IMG/VR virus record: IMGVR_UViG_3300046512_000087
Coordinates: 1 to 64,000 of that record
DNA length: 64,000 nt
Origin: a virus
Reading direction: 5' to 3' (one strand)
Of this stretch, positions 23,487-31,951 are shown piece after piece. The translations under genes were made by a program, and so were the position numbers. Numbering within the stretch: the first letter of the stretch is position 1; every line of letters begins with the position of its first letter. The notes beneath the pieces were generated by a model, which worked only from the letters and a program-made list of their open reading frames with translations, had not been told where the DNA came from and searched no databases.

Positions 23487-26400
23487 GAACGTTTCCTTGC
23501 TTGGCTGAGCATGTCCAGCAGGTTATTAGCATCGTTTTCCGGCACTTTCAATGAGGCTTTCGAATCCCCGTTGGTGAAATCTACCTGAACGATCCGGTCT
23601 GGTATCAGCACCGTGGAGTTTGCAATTGATTGCACGGGAGCCTGGGCAGCAGTCGTGCTCGGCAGGTCGGCCACCAAGTTCGTGGTGAACTGGCTCTGGA
23701 AGGCAGCCCTTTCACTCAGGCGGTCAATCTGGGCCCGCTGGCGCTGTTCATCCGCGTTGCTGCCTGCCTCCTTCTGGTTTTGCAGGGAGTCCTGAGCCTG
23801 GGACTGCATGTCAGCCAGATCAGTGACACCCTTCTTATCCGCCTCAAGCTGAGCTTTCTTGGCAGCAGCATCTTTCTTCGCCGCATCCTCAGAAGTCTTG
23901 GCCTTTTTGACGTCAATCGCTTCCAGCTGGTCCAGGTAGCCCTTGGAACGCTCGTAGGCAGAGGCAGCAGTAGACAGAGACTGTTCCAGCGCCTGGGTAG
24001 GCAGGCCAGCAGCCTGGGCCGTGACGATAGCCCCCTGGATCTTCAGTTGCAGCAACTGGTATTCCAGAGCCAAGTCCTGTTTCCGTGCCTCGTACTGGAG
24101 GCGGGTGGCCTCGGTCTGTTTGCCCTGGGCATTCAGCAGCTCGATTTGCAGGTTGTTGGCCGAGGTCAGGAAGCTGGTAGCCGCATCATTGGCCGACTTG
24201 GCAACCTGGGCAGCCTGGATCTGAACCTGTTGCAGGGCCAGAGACACCGCATCAGTTTTACCACTGAAGATCTCCTGGGCCTGGGCAGCAGTGAGCACAC
24301 CAGTAGCGATCAGGTCAGCCTTGGAAGCGATATCAGAGTAGTCACTGGAGATCTTCGCTGCCTTGTCCTGCTGGGCCTGCTGGCTCTTGGTGATTCGGTC
24401 AATGCTCTTGGAGATCCGGTCGTACTGGGCAACACCTTCGGCACCGAAGGCAGCCACAGCCTCCTGGCCCTGCAACAACTGCTTGGCGGTAGCGTTGGCA
24501 TCGGACAAGGAGAGCCCGGCCTGTTGCAGTTGCTCAACAATAGACTTCACGTCCCATGTAGCAATGGACTTGCCAACCAGGGTGGATTGGACCACGACCT
24601 GGGCGATAGCGGTGGAAGCCTTGCCGATGTCTCCTACAGCCACACCCATCTCGTCGGCATAGGCCTTGGCCTGTTCTACCGCCTGCTTGGTGGACTCAAC
24701 GAGGTTGTCTGTCTCAGCCACAGCCTCTTTGGCCTGCTCTACAGCCAGCTCTTTTTGGTCAGACTCCTGCTTAGCGAGGTCTGCCGCTTTCTGAGCACCT
24801 TCGTCATTCGGGTTCAGCTCTACCTTTTTCTCGGCATTCAGCTCGCGCTGCTTGGCAATCAAGGCGTTGATCTCAGTCAGCTCCAGGCGATACCGGGCCT
24901 GGGCCGCGTTCTTCTCAGCTTCAGCCTCGGCAACTACAGCCTTCTGGTAGGTCAGCTGGATCTGGATTTCCTTCGAGTTATCCGTCCGGGCCTTCTTGGT
25001 CAAGTCCACCAGCTTGCGTTGCTCGGTCTCCAGGTTGTTGCTGGCAGCCTGCACGGCGGTGTTGGCCTTACCGGCGTTGGCCTGGGCCTGTGCCAGTTCG
25101 GTAGCCTGCTGTGCCAGGGTCATGATCGAAGCCTTGGCGCCTGTGGCCTTCTCTTTGATCTGATCCAGGGCAATGTTGAGTTGGGTGCCCGAGATAACCC
25201 CAGCAGCCCCCATGGACCTCACAGTGGCGGTGAGGGCATCAAACTCGGTGCGGGTGTTGGCTGACTTCAACTGGGTGTCGAACAGGTCCTGGAATTTGGC
25301 CTGGGCCTCACTCAAGGCATCCTTGTAGGTCTGGCCGAACACTGCCCCGGCGTCCTTCGCTTTATTCAACTCGGTGATCAACGACTGCACATCTTGCAGG
25401 GTCTGGGTTTGCCCCAAGCTGGAGTTGAACACCTTCAGGAACTCTTCACCAGTCAAGCGCGCAGAGCCACCGGTCTTCTCCAGGGCAGCGGCGATATCAG
25501 CGAAGGCTTGCACACCTTCCTTGCCCGCCTGGGACAGACCCGACTGAAGGTTCTCCAACGGAAGGTTCAGGGCGCGCAGGGGAGCAGACAAGTCCGAGTT
25601 CTGGAATTCGGTGTTCAGGTCCGAGATCTTCTGGGCGGTGCGGACAAAAGCGGCACTCAGCTCGGTGTTGGTGATCACGCCTTTCTTCTGGAGTTGATCC
25701 AAGCTCTCTTCCAGTACCAGCACGTCGGCCACGGTCTTGGAGCCTTCCAGGCTGGAGTTGAACAGCTCACCGAACTGGATGCGGGCGGCGCTCACCGATT
25801 GGCTGGTGTCGAACAGGCGCAGGTTGGCCTGGACCAGAGCACCAGAAACCTGGTTCAGCTCGTCAATGGTCTTGGTGGCCCCGATGCCTTGAGAGAATGC
25901 CTGGGAGAACTGAGCCCCGGTGGTCTTGGCATTGGTGGCCAAGTCAATCAGGTAGCCGGAGTTGTCCTTGATGTTCTTTGACAGGTTTACGAACAGGGTC
26001 TCGTCACCCAACTTGGCTATCGATACACCCAAAGCCTGGATGGTGGCCGAATACTGTTTCTCCACCCCGGCAAGGCTGGTGCCTACCTTGGCTGCCAGTA
26101 CCGACATTTGGCTCGCGGTGATATCCGCCGAACCTCCTAGGCGCTCGATGCTTGCCCGAATCTTGTTGCCCGCTGCAACGGCCTCCACCGAATTGATGGT
26201 GTTGTTGTTTTGAGCCTCAGTCAGTTTGCGAATATCTTCGATCACGTCGGCATAGCTGCTGCCCTTACCAACATCAGCCAGGGCTTTCTTCGCTTTGTCG
26301 GTGGTGTCGATCAGGCGCTGAACAGCGGTATTGCCATTCGAGAAGTCATTCATGATCGAGTTGAACGAGGTCTGGCTGGCCCCTGCTGCGTCCAGCAGCT

Positions 26401-27742
26401 TGGCACCGATCTTATCGATAGCGGCCCCCAGCTCCTTGTCGAACAAACTCACGATCTGGCCAATGCCAGTGAAGATGATGGCGAACAAGCCTTCCCAGCC
26501 AGCCACGATCAGAGTCACGACAGCGCCAATCAATCGGAAGCCGTCAGCCAGACCTGCCACCAGGAGAGCAATGGACTCCAGGATTGTGGCCAGCAAACTG
26601 GTCTTATCCAGCGCTACGATCAGGTTTGTGACCAGCTCGCCTACGGACTTCACCACCTCGCCCAAGGCTACCGTCACCAGTCCGATTGCCGGGGACAAGT
26701 TTGCAATCAATTGCACGAGCGAGGACAGGGTGGAGGACAAGGCCTGGGCAGCCTGAGTCAGCCCGGCGCCGAAGGTCTTACTGAAGTCCGAGGTCTCGCC
26801 CAGCTTTGTAGCGATAGACGCGATGGTCTTCAGCAACTCAGTAGCTGCAATCACCAGACCGCCGTAGGCAGGCAGCAACAGGTTACCCACCGCGTTGGCG
26901 GCTTCTTCCTGGTAACGGGACATCGACGACAGCTGCTTGCCTACCGTGCCAAGGGCAGCCTCGTAGGACCCACTGAGGGCCGTGGCTTCTTGCAGGGCAG
27001 CGTTCATCACCGCCTGCTGCTTCTGTTGCTGGGTCAAAGAGTCAGCGGACTTGCCAATGGTCTGAGCGAACTTCTCCTGTGCCGCATTCACGTCCACAGA
27101 CAGGCCCAGGTAGCGCAGGCCTTCAGTGTCAAGCTGGCGGATGTTAAGGATCAGAGCACTGAGAGTGTCAGACGAGTTCTGCCCGGTGACTACAGCCAAG
27201 TCCTGGGAAGCCCGGGCCAGTTCAGCAGCCTTGGACACGCCCTGGGCGTTCACCTGATTGAGGTTGATGCCCGCCTGGATCAGCTGGGTCAGGGAACTGC
27301 GAGCGGCACCGGTAGTGATGCCCAGGCTCTTCAGCTGGTTCTCGTACTTGGTCAGCTGTTCAGTCGAGTACCCGGCGTTGGCACCCACTACGCCCAGGGT
27401 CACACCCAGAGTCTCGGTGCGGGCGGCGGTGTCGGCAGCTTCCTTCAAGGTCATGACGCCAGCCAGGGCGATAAAGCCCAGGGCCAGCTTCTTGGCGTTG
27501 GAGGTGAGACTGGCAAGGATGCTGTTGAGGGGGTCGGAGCTGTCGGTCAGATCCTTGATGGTGTCCTTCGCGGCTTTGGAGGCCTCGTCAAGATCACCCA
27601 GGCCACTGGAAGCATCGTCGGCTGAGTCGCCAGTTTTCTTGGCGGCGTCCGAGGTGTCTCCCAGCGCTCCGGCCAGCTTGGCAACGTCGTTCAGGCCGTC
27701 AACCAATGCCTGAATACGAATTGCAAGGGTTGCGTCGGCCAT
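23483..27742 (-). CDS. tape measure protein
   Basis: Sets tail length and passes through the tail tube. It is the largest gene (1419 aa), largely helical with long Ala/Gln/Lys-rich coiled-coil stretches (about residues 500-1350). Hydrophobic segments lie at about 60-80 and in a cluster near 370-440 (LATILESIALLVAGLADGF, LIGAVVTLIVAGWEGLFAII), as is usual for tape measures. Its place right after the G/GT chaperone pair fits. By analogy with lambda H (853 aa, about 150 nm tail), a tail well over 200 nm would be expected. Two 14-bp repeats lie inside (23621-23634, 26702-26715), read as VQSIA and VQLIA. Confidence 0.92.
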   Translation of the reverse strand: MADATLAIRIQALVDGLNDVAKLAGALGDTSDAAKKTGDSADDASSGLGDLDEASKAAKDTIKDLTDSSDPLNSILASLTSNAKKLALGFIALAGVMTLKEAADTAARTETLGVTLGVVGANAGYSTEQLTKYENQLKSLGITTGAARSSLTQLIQAGINLNQVNAQGVSKAAELARASQDLAVVTGQNSSDTLSALILNIRQLDTEGLRYLGLSVDVNAAQEKFAQTIGKSADSLTQQQKQQAVMNAALQEATALSGSYEAALGTVGKQLSSMSRYQEEAANAVGNLLLPAYGGLVIAATELLKTIASIATKLGETSDFSKTFGAGLTQAAQALSSTLSSLVQLIANLSPAIGLVTVALGEVVKSVGELVTNLIVALDKTSLLATILESIALLVAGLADGFRLIGAVVTLIVAGWEGLFAIIFTGIGQIVSLFDKELGAAIDKIGAKLLDAAGASQTSFNSIMNDFSNGNTAVQRLIDTTDKAKKALADVGKGSSYADVIEDIRKLTEAQNNNTINSVEAVAAGNKIRASIERLGGSADITASQMSVLAAKVGTSLAGVEKQYSATIQALGVSIAKLGDETLFVNLSKNIKDNSGYLIDLATNAKTTGAQFSQAFSQGIGATKTIDELNQVSGALVQANLRLFDTSQSVSAARIQFGELFNSSLEGSKTVADVLVLEESLDQLQKKGVITNTELSAAFVRTAQKISDLNTEFQNSDLSAPLRALNLPLENLQSGLSQAGKEGVQAFADIAAALEKTGGSARLTGEEFLKVFNSSLGQTQTLQDVQSLITELNKAKDAGAVFGQTYKDALSEAQAKFQDLFDTQLKSANTRTEFDALTATVRSMGAAGVISGTQLNIALDQIKEKATGAKASIMTLAQQATELAQAQANAGKANTAVQAASNNLETEQRKLVDLTKKARTDNSKEIQIQLTYQKAVVAEAEAEKNAAQARYRLELTEINALIAKQRELNAEKKVELNPNDEGAQKAADLAKQESDQKELAVEQAKEAVAETDNLVESTKQAVEQAKAYADEMGVAVGDIGKASTAIAQVVVQSTLVGKSIATWDVKSIVEQLQQAGLSLSDANATAKQLLQGQEAVAAFGAEGVAQYDRISKSIDRITKSQQAQQDKAAKISSDYSDIASKADLIATGVLTAAQAQEIFSGKTDAVSLALQQVQIQAAQVAKSANDAATSFLTSANNLQIELLNAQGKQTEATRLQYEARKQDLALEYQLLQLKIQGAIVTAQAAGLPTQALEQSLSTAASAYERSKGYLDQLEAIDVKKAKTSEDAAKKDAAAKKAQLEADKKGVTDLADMQSQAQDSLQNQKEAGSNADEQRQRAQIDRLSERAAFQSQFTTNLVADLPSTTAAQAPVQSIANSTVLIPDRIVQVDFTNGDSKASLKVPENDANNLLDMLSQARKRS
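23621..23634 (+). repeat. 14-bp inverted repeat, copy 11
   Basis: Exact copy near the 3' end of the tape measure gene, read as QSIA. Confidence 0.95.
26702..26715 (-). repeat. 14-bp inverted repeat, copy 12
   Basis: Exact copy inside the tape measure gene, read as QLIA. Confidence 0.95.
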
Positions 27743-27750
27743 TTCGTTAC

Positions 27751-27980
27751 CTACTTGAGTTTCGTGAATTCTTCAATGACCTTCTGATCACTGCTTCTGG
27801 AGACCAATACTACGTTCAACAGCTCTACCGAACGATGATGATTGATAACCCGTATGGCCTCCAGATAACCGGTGAATTCAGGATAAGTGTATTCCGGGAG
27901 GTCTTCCCGCTTATGTCCAGCTTGGATCAGCTGGGCAAAGGCATAGAACCACCAAGAAACTTCAACTGAATTCCTTTGTT
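27751..27980 (-). CDS. -1 frameshift extension of the tail assembly chaperone (GT-type)
   Basis: A reading frame in -1 relative to the chaperone overlaps its 3' end and continues about 60 codons past its stop to TAG at 27753-27751, ten bp before the tape measure ATG. The peptide is helical (FAQLIQAGHKREDLPEYTYPEF, later VIEEFTKLK) and has no ATG or GTG start of its own. Lambda G/GT and many other tailed phages make the long chaperone by programmed -1 slippage at this place. The slip site is not obvious, so the left-hand limit given is approximate. Confidence 0.72.
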
Positions 27981-28385
27981 TAGACCCGCCAGAGCCGTTG
28001 ATAACTCGGGGACGACCTTTTGAATAAAAAAATCAAGGTTCACCTCGACTACAGCCTTGGTCAGCTTGATCATCTGGTCGGGTTCCAGGTCGCCAATCCA
28101 TTCTTCGTTCACTGTCGGGTCGGCGGGCGACTGGATCTCGGCAATGAGCAGACACAGGGTGTGGGAGTGGCGCACCACCAGACTGGTGAGGTCGATGGTT
28201 TCTGCAACCTTGGTCTTGTTACGGTCGGGCTTACCCTTGAACAGGATCGACTTCATGGGCTCAACAAGTTCGATCACCTTGGGGAGCTGCTTCATACGGA
28301 TGGTGCGCGGGACAATCGTTTTGCCAGCGACTACCAGGGGCTCAGTGTTTCCTACCAGGGTGTTCAGATCTTGTGCATCAGACAT
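27927..28385 (-). CDS. tail assembly chaperone (gpG-type)
   Basis: Cytosolic chaperone that keeps the tape measure protein soluble and recruits tail tube subunits. It is 152 aa, close to lambda gpG (140), and helical, lying between the tail tube gene and the tape measure with a -1 frame extension at its end. The central part (IDLTSLVVRHSHTLCLLIAEI) resembles the tail-chaperone helical bundle. The ribosome-binding site TGGAGT is well placed. The call rests chiefly on order and on the frameshift architecture. Confidence 0.8.
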   Translation of the reverse strand: MSDAQDLNTLVGNTEPLVVAGKTIVPRTIRMKQLPKVIELVEPMKSILFKGKPDRNKTKVAETIDLTSLVVRHSHTLCLLIAEIQSPADPTVNEEWIGDLEPDQMIKLTKAVVEVNLDFFIQKVVPELSTALAGLNKGIQLKFLGGSMPLPS

Positions 28386-28400
28386 GTTAATACTCCATTA

Positions 28401-28427
28401 AAAGAAAAGGCCCCCTAAGGAGCCTTC
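28401..28427 (-). terminator. terminator between tail tube and chaperone genes
   Basis: AAGGCTCC pairs with GGGGGCCTT on the minus strand and is followed by TTTCTTTT. It would reduce transcription of chaperone and tape measure relative to the abundant tail tube protein. Confidence 0.8.
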
Positions 28428-28443
28428 GCATTCTGTTGCTTCG

Positions 28444-28457
28444 TGCAATCAATTGCA
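28444..28457 (-). repeat. 14-bp inverted repeat, copy 13
   Basis: Exact copy just after the tail tube stop, between it and a terminator. Confidence 0.95.
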
Positions 28458-28460
28458 AGA

Positions 28461-29471
28461 TCAGACGAGCTGACGAGCCTTGAAGTATTTCGAGCCGGTC
28501 AGCTGAGTGCTGTCAGACAGAACCGAACCTTCCAACACGAACTGGCCGATGCCGTCGCCAATCAGAGCCAGCTCTTTCAGCGGGTCGGTGTTGAACTTGA
28601 AGATATCAACCACAACCGGGCTGTTGTCTTCGGCGGTGTTGAGACCTTCGAAGCGCAGGTACAGCTCTTTCGCGCCTTCGGTCAGAGCTTCAACCGATTT
28701 CTGATCCGCGTAGTCGTAGGTCACGACGACAGAACCGCCGTCCAACAGCGCCTTGGTGCCAGCGGCGGTAGTGACGGTCTTGCCGGTGGAGTTCAGGGCG
28801 AAGGTCACATCGGCGTTGGTACGGGCAGTGATGACGAACGACTTGCCGTTCAGGATGTTAGCGTCGGCGCCGGTAGCACCAATGACGGTAACGGTGTCAC
28901 CAACAGCAGCGGTATTCGCCACGGTCAGCTTGGTAGTCGAGCCGACAGTAACGCCGGTAATGACCACGCCCAGACCCGAAGTGGCCTGCAAGGAGCCGTC
29001 GTTGAACTTCAGCGAGCCCGCGTCTTCGTTTACCAGGTAGTCGTAGGCCGAGGTTTCGTCGGTGTAGGCAACCAGGGGAGTAGCGCCCAGATTCACCGAG
29101 ACATTCGAGACCTTGATCTTCGACAGAGCCGAGACCTTGCCCAGGTAGGCCTGGACAGTTTCACTGGCTGCCGAAGCGGCGCTCACGGAGACAGCACTGC
29201 CGCGCAGGGCAGAAGCCAGGTTTGCAGCGATGAAGTTTTCAACGGTCATCGACAGAGTGACCTTGGTCTCAGTGGTGATGCGCTTGTCAGTACCACGTTG
29301 GCCGGTGTGCGATTCCTTGTGCTCCAGAACAGTGGTAGCAATCGAAACCTTCAGGTCCGAAACGTTACCAAAGCCGGTGAAGCCCTTCGGTTTGCCGAGA
29401 GCATTACGCTCAGCAGCCATCACCACACCCTGACCCGAGTAGTAGTGGTCCTGCACGTCCCAAGTAGACAT
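28461..29471 (-). CDS. major tail tube protein
   Basis: Likely subunit of the tail tube. At 336 aa it has a tube-like N-terminal half (VLEHKESHTGQRGTDKRITTETKVTLSMTVENF) and an inserted or appended Ig-like domain around residues 170-250 (VVITGVTVGSTTKLTVANTAAVGDTVTVIGATG, then VTFALNSTGKTVTT), as in lambda gpV and many siphovirus tube proteins. It is followed by a terminator and then the chaperone and tape measure genes, the usual tail order. The ribosome-binding site AGAGGAAC is strong, as expected for an abundant protein. Confidence 0.82.
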   Translation of the reverse strand: MSTWDVQDHYYSGQGVVMAAERNALGKPKGFTGFGNVSDLKVSIATTVLEHKESHTGQRGTDKRITTETKVTLSMTVENFIAANLASALRGSAVSVSAASAASETVQAYLGKVSALSKIKVSNVSVNLGATPLVAYTDETSAYDYLVNEDAGSLKFNDGSLQATSGLGVVITGVTVGSTTKLTVANTAAVGDTVTVIGATGADANILNGKSFVITARTNADVTFALNSTGKTVTTAAGTKALLDGGSVVVTYDYADQKSVEALTEGAKELYLRFEGLNTAEDNSPVVVDIFKFNTDPLKELALIGDGIGQFVLEGSVLSDSTQLTGSKYFKARQLV

Positions 29472-29514
29472 ATTGTGTTCCTCTTCAAAAACAGTTCAGG
29501 GTGTAGGTTTGAGA

Positions 29515-29820
29515 TCAAGCCGTTGCAGGCGCCCAGTCTACCAGGAGTTTTTTGCCGGTGGTGTCAGTCGAGACACGGATTTGACCGGCTGCCGAGATGG
29601 TCACGGTGTTCAGCGCCACGTCCACGCCGTCAGTCAGATTGACCACGCTCAGGATAGTGGAGCCGGTAGTGACACCCGCCAGGGCGATGTTGGTTGCAGC
29701 CGCAGCACCGGCAACAGCGTTGTGCTTGCGAAGTTGCAATTGACGGATTGCTTGACCCAGCTGGCGATTGAAGCCGCTGCCGCCGTCACCGAGGGTCTTT
29801 GGAACAGTAATGAGTGGCAT
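29515..29820 (-). CDS. small virion protein, 101 aa
   Basis: Basic N-terminus (GFNRQLGQAIRQLQLRKHN) followed by a beta-rich half (ALAGVTTGSTILSVVNLTDGVDVALNTVTI) like a small Ig-like or decoration domain. It lies between the tail terminator gene and the tail tube. A capsid-decorating or tail-completion role is possible. The DNA near 29734-29750 holds a broken version of the 14-bp repeat with arms 4 bp further apart. Confidence 0.62.
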   Translation of the reverse strand: MPLITVPKTLGDGGSGFNRQLGQAIRQLQLRKHNAVAGAAAATNIALAGVTTGSTILSVVNLTDGVDVALNTVTISAAGQIRVSTDTTGKKLLVDWAPATA

Positions 29821-29892
29821 GTTGAATCCTCTGAAAGCTGAATCAAGGGTAGTCAGGACCTGATTCTATGCTGTGGGGTACTACCTAACAAA

Positions 29893-30342
29893 TCAGATAA
29901 CGGGGATCGGTACTGCCCAGCGCTGAGCCCACATCACCGTACCGTTCTTTTCATCCTCCGGGGTCTCCAGCAAAAAGCGGTAGAGGTGCCCGGATGGCGA
30001 GCGTTTAGCGCGCATGGCCTTGCGGATCTCACCCATGATTCTCAGGTTACTGGCCTTGGCCTGGGGCGTGTTCAGGCTCTGACCTTCAGCAATGATCAGG
30101 ACTGTGAAGATGGCCTCGCCAGACGTGCCTGTACGGTTGGTGTCCTTGCCGGGCTCTGCTATAGCACGCATGCCCTCATAAATGACACCAGCACACGGCT
30201 TCACCGCTGCCTTGGATTTATCCATGAGTTCTTCGTAGCTCAGGACCGGGATCACTTTGTCGGTGAGTTTTGCAATTGATTGCAAGATCTCCTTCAGCTC
30301 ATCCATTACCCTGATGACCACATCGGTGTTGTCGGTAATCAT
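29893..30342 (-). CDS. putative tail terminator protein
   Basis: Expected to cap the tail tube and join it to the head. It is 149 aa with an alpha/beta layout (N-terminal helices, then VIPVLSYEEL, AVKPCAGVIYEGM, EAIFTVLIIAEG) as in lambda gpU-type and Gp37-like terminators. It lies between the virion-morphogenesis gene and the tail tube, the normal place for it. A 14-bp repeat copy (30271-30284) is read as LQSIA. ATGA-type coupling joins it to the upstream gene. Confidence 0.7.
   Translation of the reverse strand: MITDNTDVVIRVMDELKEILQSIAKLTDKVIPVLSYEELMDKSKAAVKPCAGVIYEGMRAIAEPGKDTNRTGTSGEAIFTVLIIAEGQSLNTPQAKASNLRIMGEIRKAMRAKRSPSGHLYRFLLETPEDEKNGTVMWAQRWAVPIPVI
30271..30284 (+). repeat. 14-bp inverted repeat, copy 14
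   Basis: Exact copy inside the tail terminator gene, read as LQSIA. Confidence 0.95.
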
Positions 30343-30776
30343 GCCAATGCCTTCTTGATACGTTTGATCAGCAGACTGGTCACCAGAGTGGCGTCCTGTT
30401 CACTGAAGCCCAGGAAGACCCGCTGGAGCTGGCCGTCCGTTCCGTTGTTGTGCCTTGCAGCGTAGGGGACATCTGTGGAGATGATACGGGCATCAGGGCC
30501 GTCTGCCGCCAGCTGGAGCGACCTGAACAGCCTGCCAGTGTCGAACAGTGTCCCACCGCCTCTACCAGTGCGCGCACGTTTCTTTGCGGCGCCAGACTGC
30601 ACCCAGGGCGTCCCATCGGGATTCACCTGTTGCAGGTAGCGGGTACGGATGCGGTTAAAAAGAAAAGCCCCTGCCTCGTCAAGAATCTGAACGGTGTCAA
30701 GGGCTTGTTCCAGGTTCTTCAGGACAGCATCTACACCTGCTTGCCCTATAACGGTAACGCTGAGTCTTGTGGTCAT
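30339..30776 (-). CDS. tail completion / virion morphogenesis protein (HK97 gp10-like)
   Basis: Neck or tail-completion protein. The sequence has the PF05069-like pattern: an N-terminal helix pair, then a basic segment (PWVQSGAAKKRARTGRG), GTLFDTGRLFRSL, and VPYAARHNNGTDG near the end. It is 145 aa, the usual size. It is coupled to the connector gene upstream and the tail terminator downstream, as in HK97-like head-tail joining blocks. Confidence 0.75.
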   Translation of the reverse strand: MTTRLSVTVIGQAGVDAVLKNLEQALDTVQILDEAGAFLFNRIRTRYLQQVNPDGTPWVQSGAAKKRARTGRGGGTLFDTGRLFRSLQLAADGPDARIISTDVPYAARHNNGTDGQLQRVFLGFSEQDATLVTSLLIKRIKKALA

Positions 30777-31390
30777 CAGAACACCGGTCGGTAGGTGAAG
30801 CCGATGTTCCTCAGATAAGGGCTCACGATAGCCATGGCATGATCACCCGACATACGAGCGCCCTTCTCGGCTTCGTCATTGCGGTTGGTAGGGGCGCCGA
30901 AGTTCCAGACGACGGGCACATAAGCCAGGATAGCCTCGGTGAGCCAGTCAGGCACGATCTCGATGTCCGAGTCTTCGTAGCCCGAGGAATATGCCACCTT
31001 CACGAACTTGTCGGAGTACATCCGTTGGTCCACGTAGACGATTCCTCGAATGTAATCCACCTTGCCCGCTGTGGTGATATCCAGGGGCTCGTTGCATTCG
31101 TTCCAGGCCCGGCCACTGGTGATAGTCAGGGCGAGGTCTTTGCGTGCGAGGCCAGAACGCAGCTTCAGTCGGAACAAGCCCGCTGGAACTACGTCGTTGA
31201 AGACACCCGGGTCGAGGTGAAAGATATCTTCACTCTCCTGGAACTGGAGATTGGAATCCAGCTCCACGCCGATCCTCAATTGAGCCGCACCGATTGCCGA
31301 CTCAATAAAGGGAGCTACACCCAGGATGTCATCACCGATGGCCATGCGGCTTTTCACTACTTCGTTTGAAATCAGCAAAATGTCAGTCAT
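30776..31390 (-). CDS. head-tail connector (adaptor) protein
   Basis: Probable ring protein joining portal to tail, of the HK97 gp6 / SPP1 gp15 kind. The N-terminus is helical, with beta segments in the middle (DYIRGIVYVDQRMYSDKFVKVAYSSGYED), then PDWLTEAILAYVPVVWNF, a pattern common in this family. It is 204 aa, somewhat longer than gp6 (about 110). Its position between capsid and tail-completion genes supports the call. Confidence 0.72.
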   Translation of the reverse strand: MTDILLISNEVVKSRMAIGDDILGVAPFIESAIGAAQLRIGVELDSNLQFQESEDIFHLDPGVFNDVVPAGLFRLKLRSGLARKDLALTITSGRAWNECNEPLDITTAGKVDYIRGIVYVDQRMYSDKFVKVAYSSGYEDSDIEIVPDWLTEAILAYVPVVWNFGAPTNRNDEAEKGARMSGDHAMAIVSPYLRNIGFTYRPVF

Positions 31391-31404
31391 GGCCTTGCTC
31401 CTGG

Positions 31405-31830
31405 TTAGACCGGTACGCCGTCGCCGTCGTTTTCCGAACCTTCAGGACCGTCTTCATCCAGGTGGTCGAAGAGTTCTGCTTCTTCTTCCTCGGTGGACAG
31501 GCTCAGACGGCCTTTGGAATCAACGGCGCCTTGTTCCAGCAGAGCGGCGTTGGCACTGATCGTTTCTTCACGCTGGAAGTAGTTGTCGATCTTGCCCTGG
31601 CGGTCCTGGGCTTCAGGCTTTTTCCAGCGCTTGAACATCGGTGCGCCGTCCAGTTCCCAGCCCAGCATGACCAGAGCCTGATCCTTGTTGGCGGTGTAGG
31701 TCACGCCCGACTCGTAGAGCTTGCCCTGGCGATGCACACGTTGGACTTTACCGGCCAGGACCAGCTTCACGGTCTCTACTGCCGGTGCGGCGTTTTCATT
31801 TGCGTCTTTGTCGGTGATGTTGATGCCCAT
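31405..31830 (-). CDS. capsid-adjacent protein with acidic tail, 141 aa
   Basis: Unknown. The first 80 residues may form a small beta domain (VKLVLAGKVQRVHRQGKLYESGVTYTANK), while the last 40 are strongly acidic (TEEEEAELFDHLDEDGPEGSEND). It lies directly after the major capsid gene and a terminator. Head-completion or scaffold-like roles are possible. It begins MGINI, loosely like the MGLKIG starts elsewhere. The ribosome-binding site GGAGT is well spaced. Confidence 0.65.
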   Translation of the reverse strand: MGINITDKDANENAAPAVETVKLVLAGKVQRVHRQGKLYESGVTYTANKDQALVMLGWELDGAPMFKRWKKPEAQDRQGKIDNYFQREETISANAALLEQGAVDSKGRLSLSTEEEEAELFDHLDEDGPEGSENDGDGVPV

Positions 31831-31878
31831 TGCCCTGTTACTCCACTGTTTTGGGAAAACCCGATTCTAGGGCCTTCT

Positions 31879-31892
31879 TGCAATTGATTGCA
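31879..31892 (+). repeat. 14-bp inverted repeat, copy 15
   Basis: Exact copy in the gap between capsid terminator and the 141-aa gene. Confidence 0.95.
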
Positions 31893-31901
31893 ACGCCCAA
31901 T

Positions 31902-31935
31902 AAAAAAAGGGCGAAGCCTAAGCCCGCCCTTTTTC
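31902..31935. terminator. terminator after the major capsid gene
   Basis: AAAGGGCG and CGCCCTTT form a strong stem, with T-rich runs on both sides, so it could work in either direction. It would give the capsid message a defined 3' end. A 14-bp inverted repeat lies 10 bp away at 31879-31892. Confidence 0.88.
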
Positions 31936-31951
31936 TTAACCAGCCCGGCTA

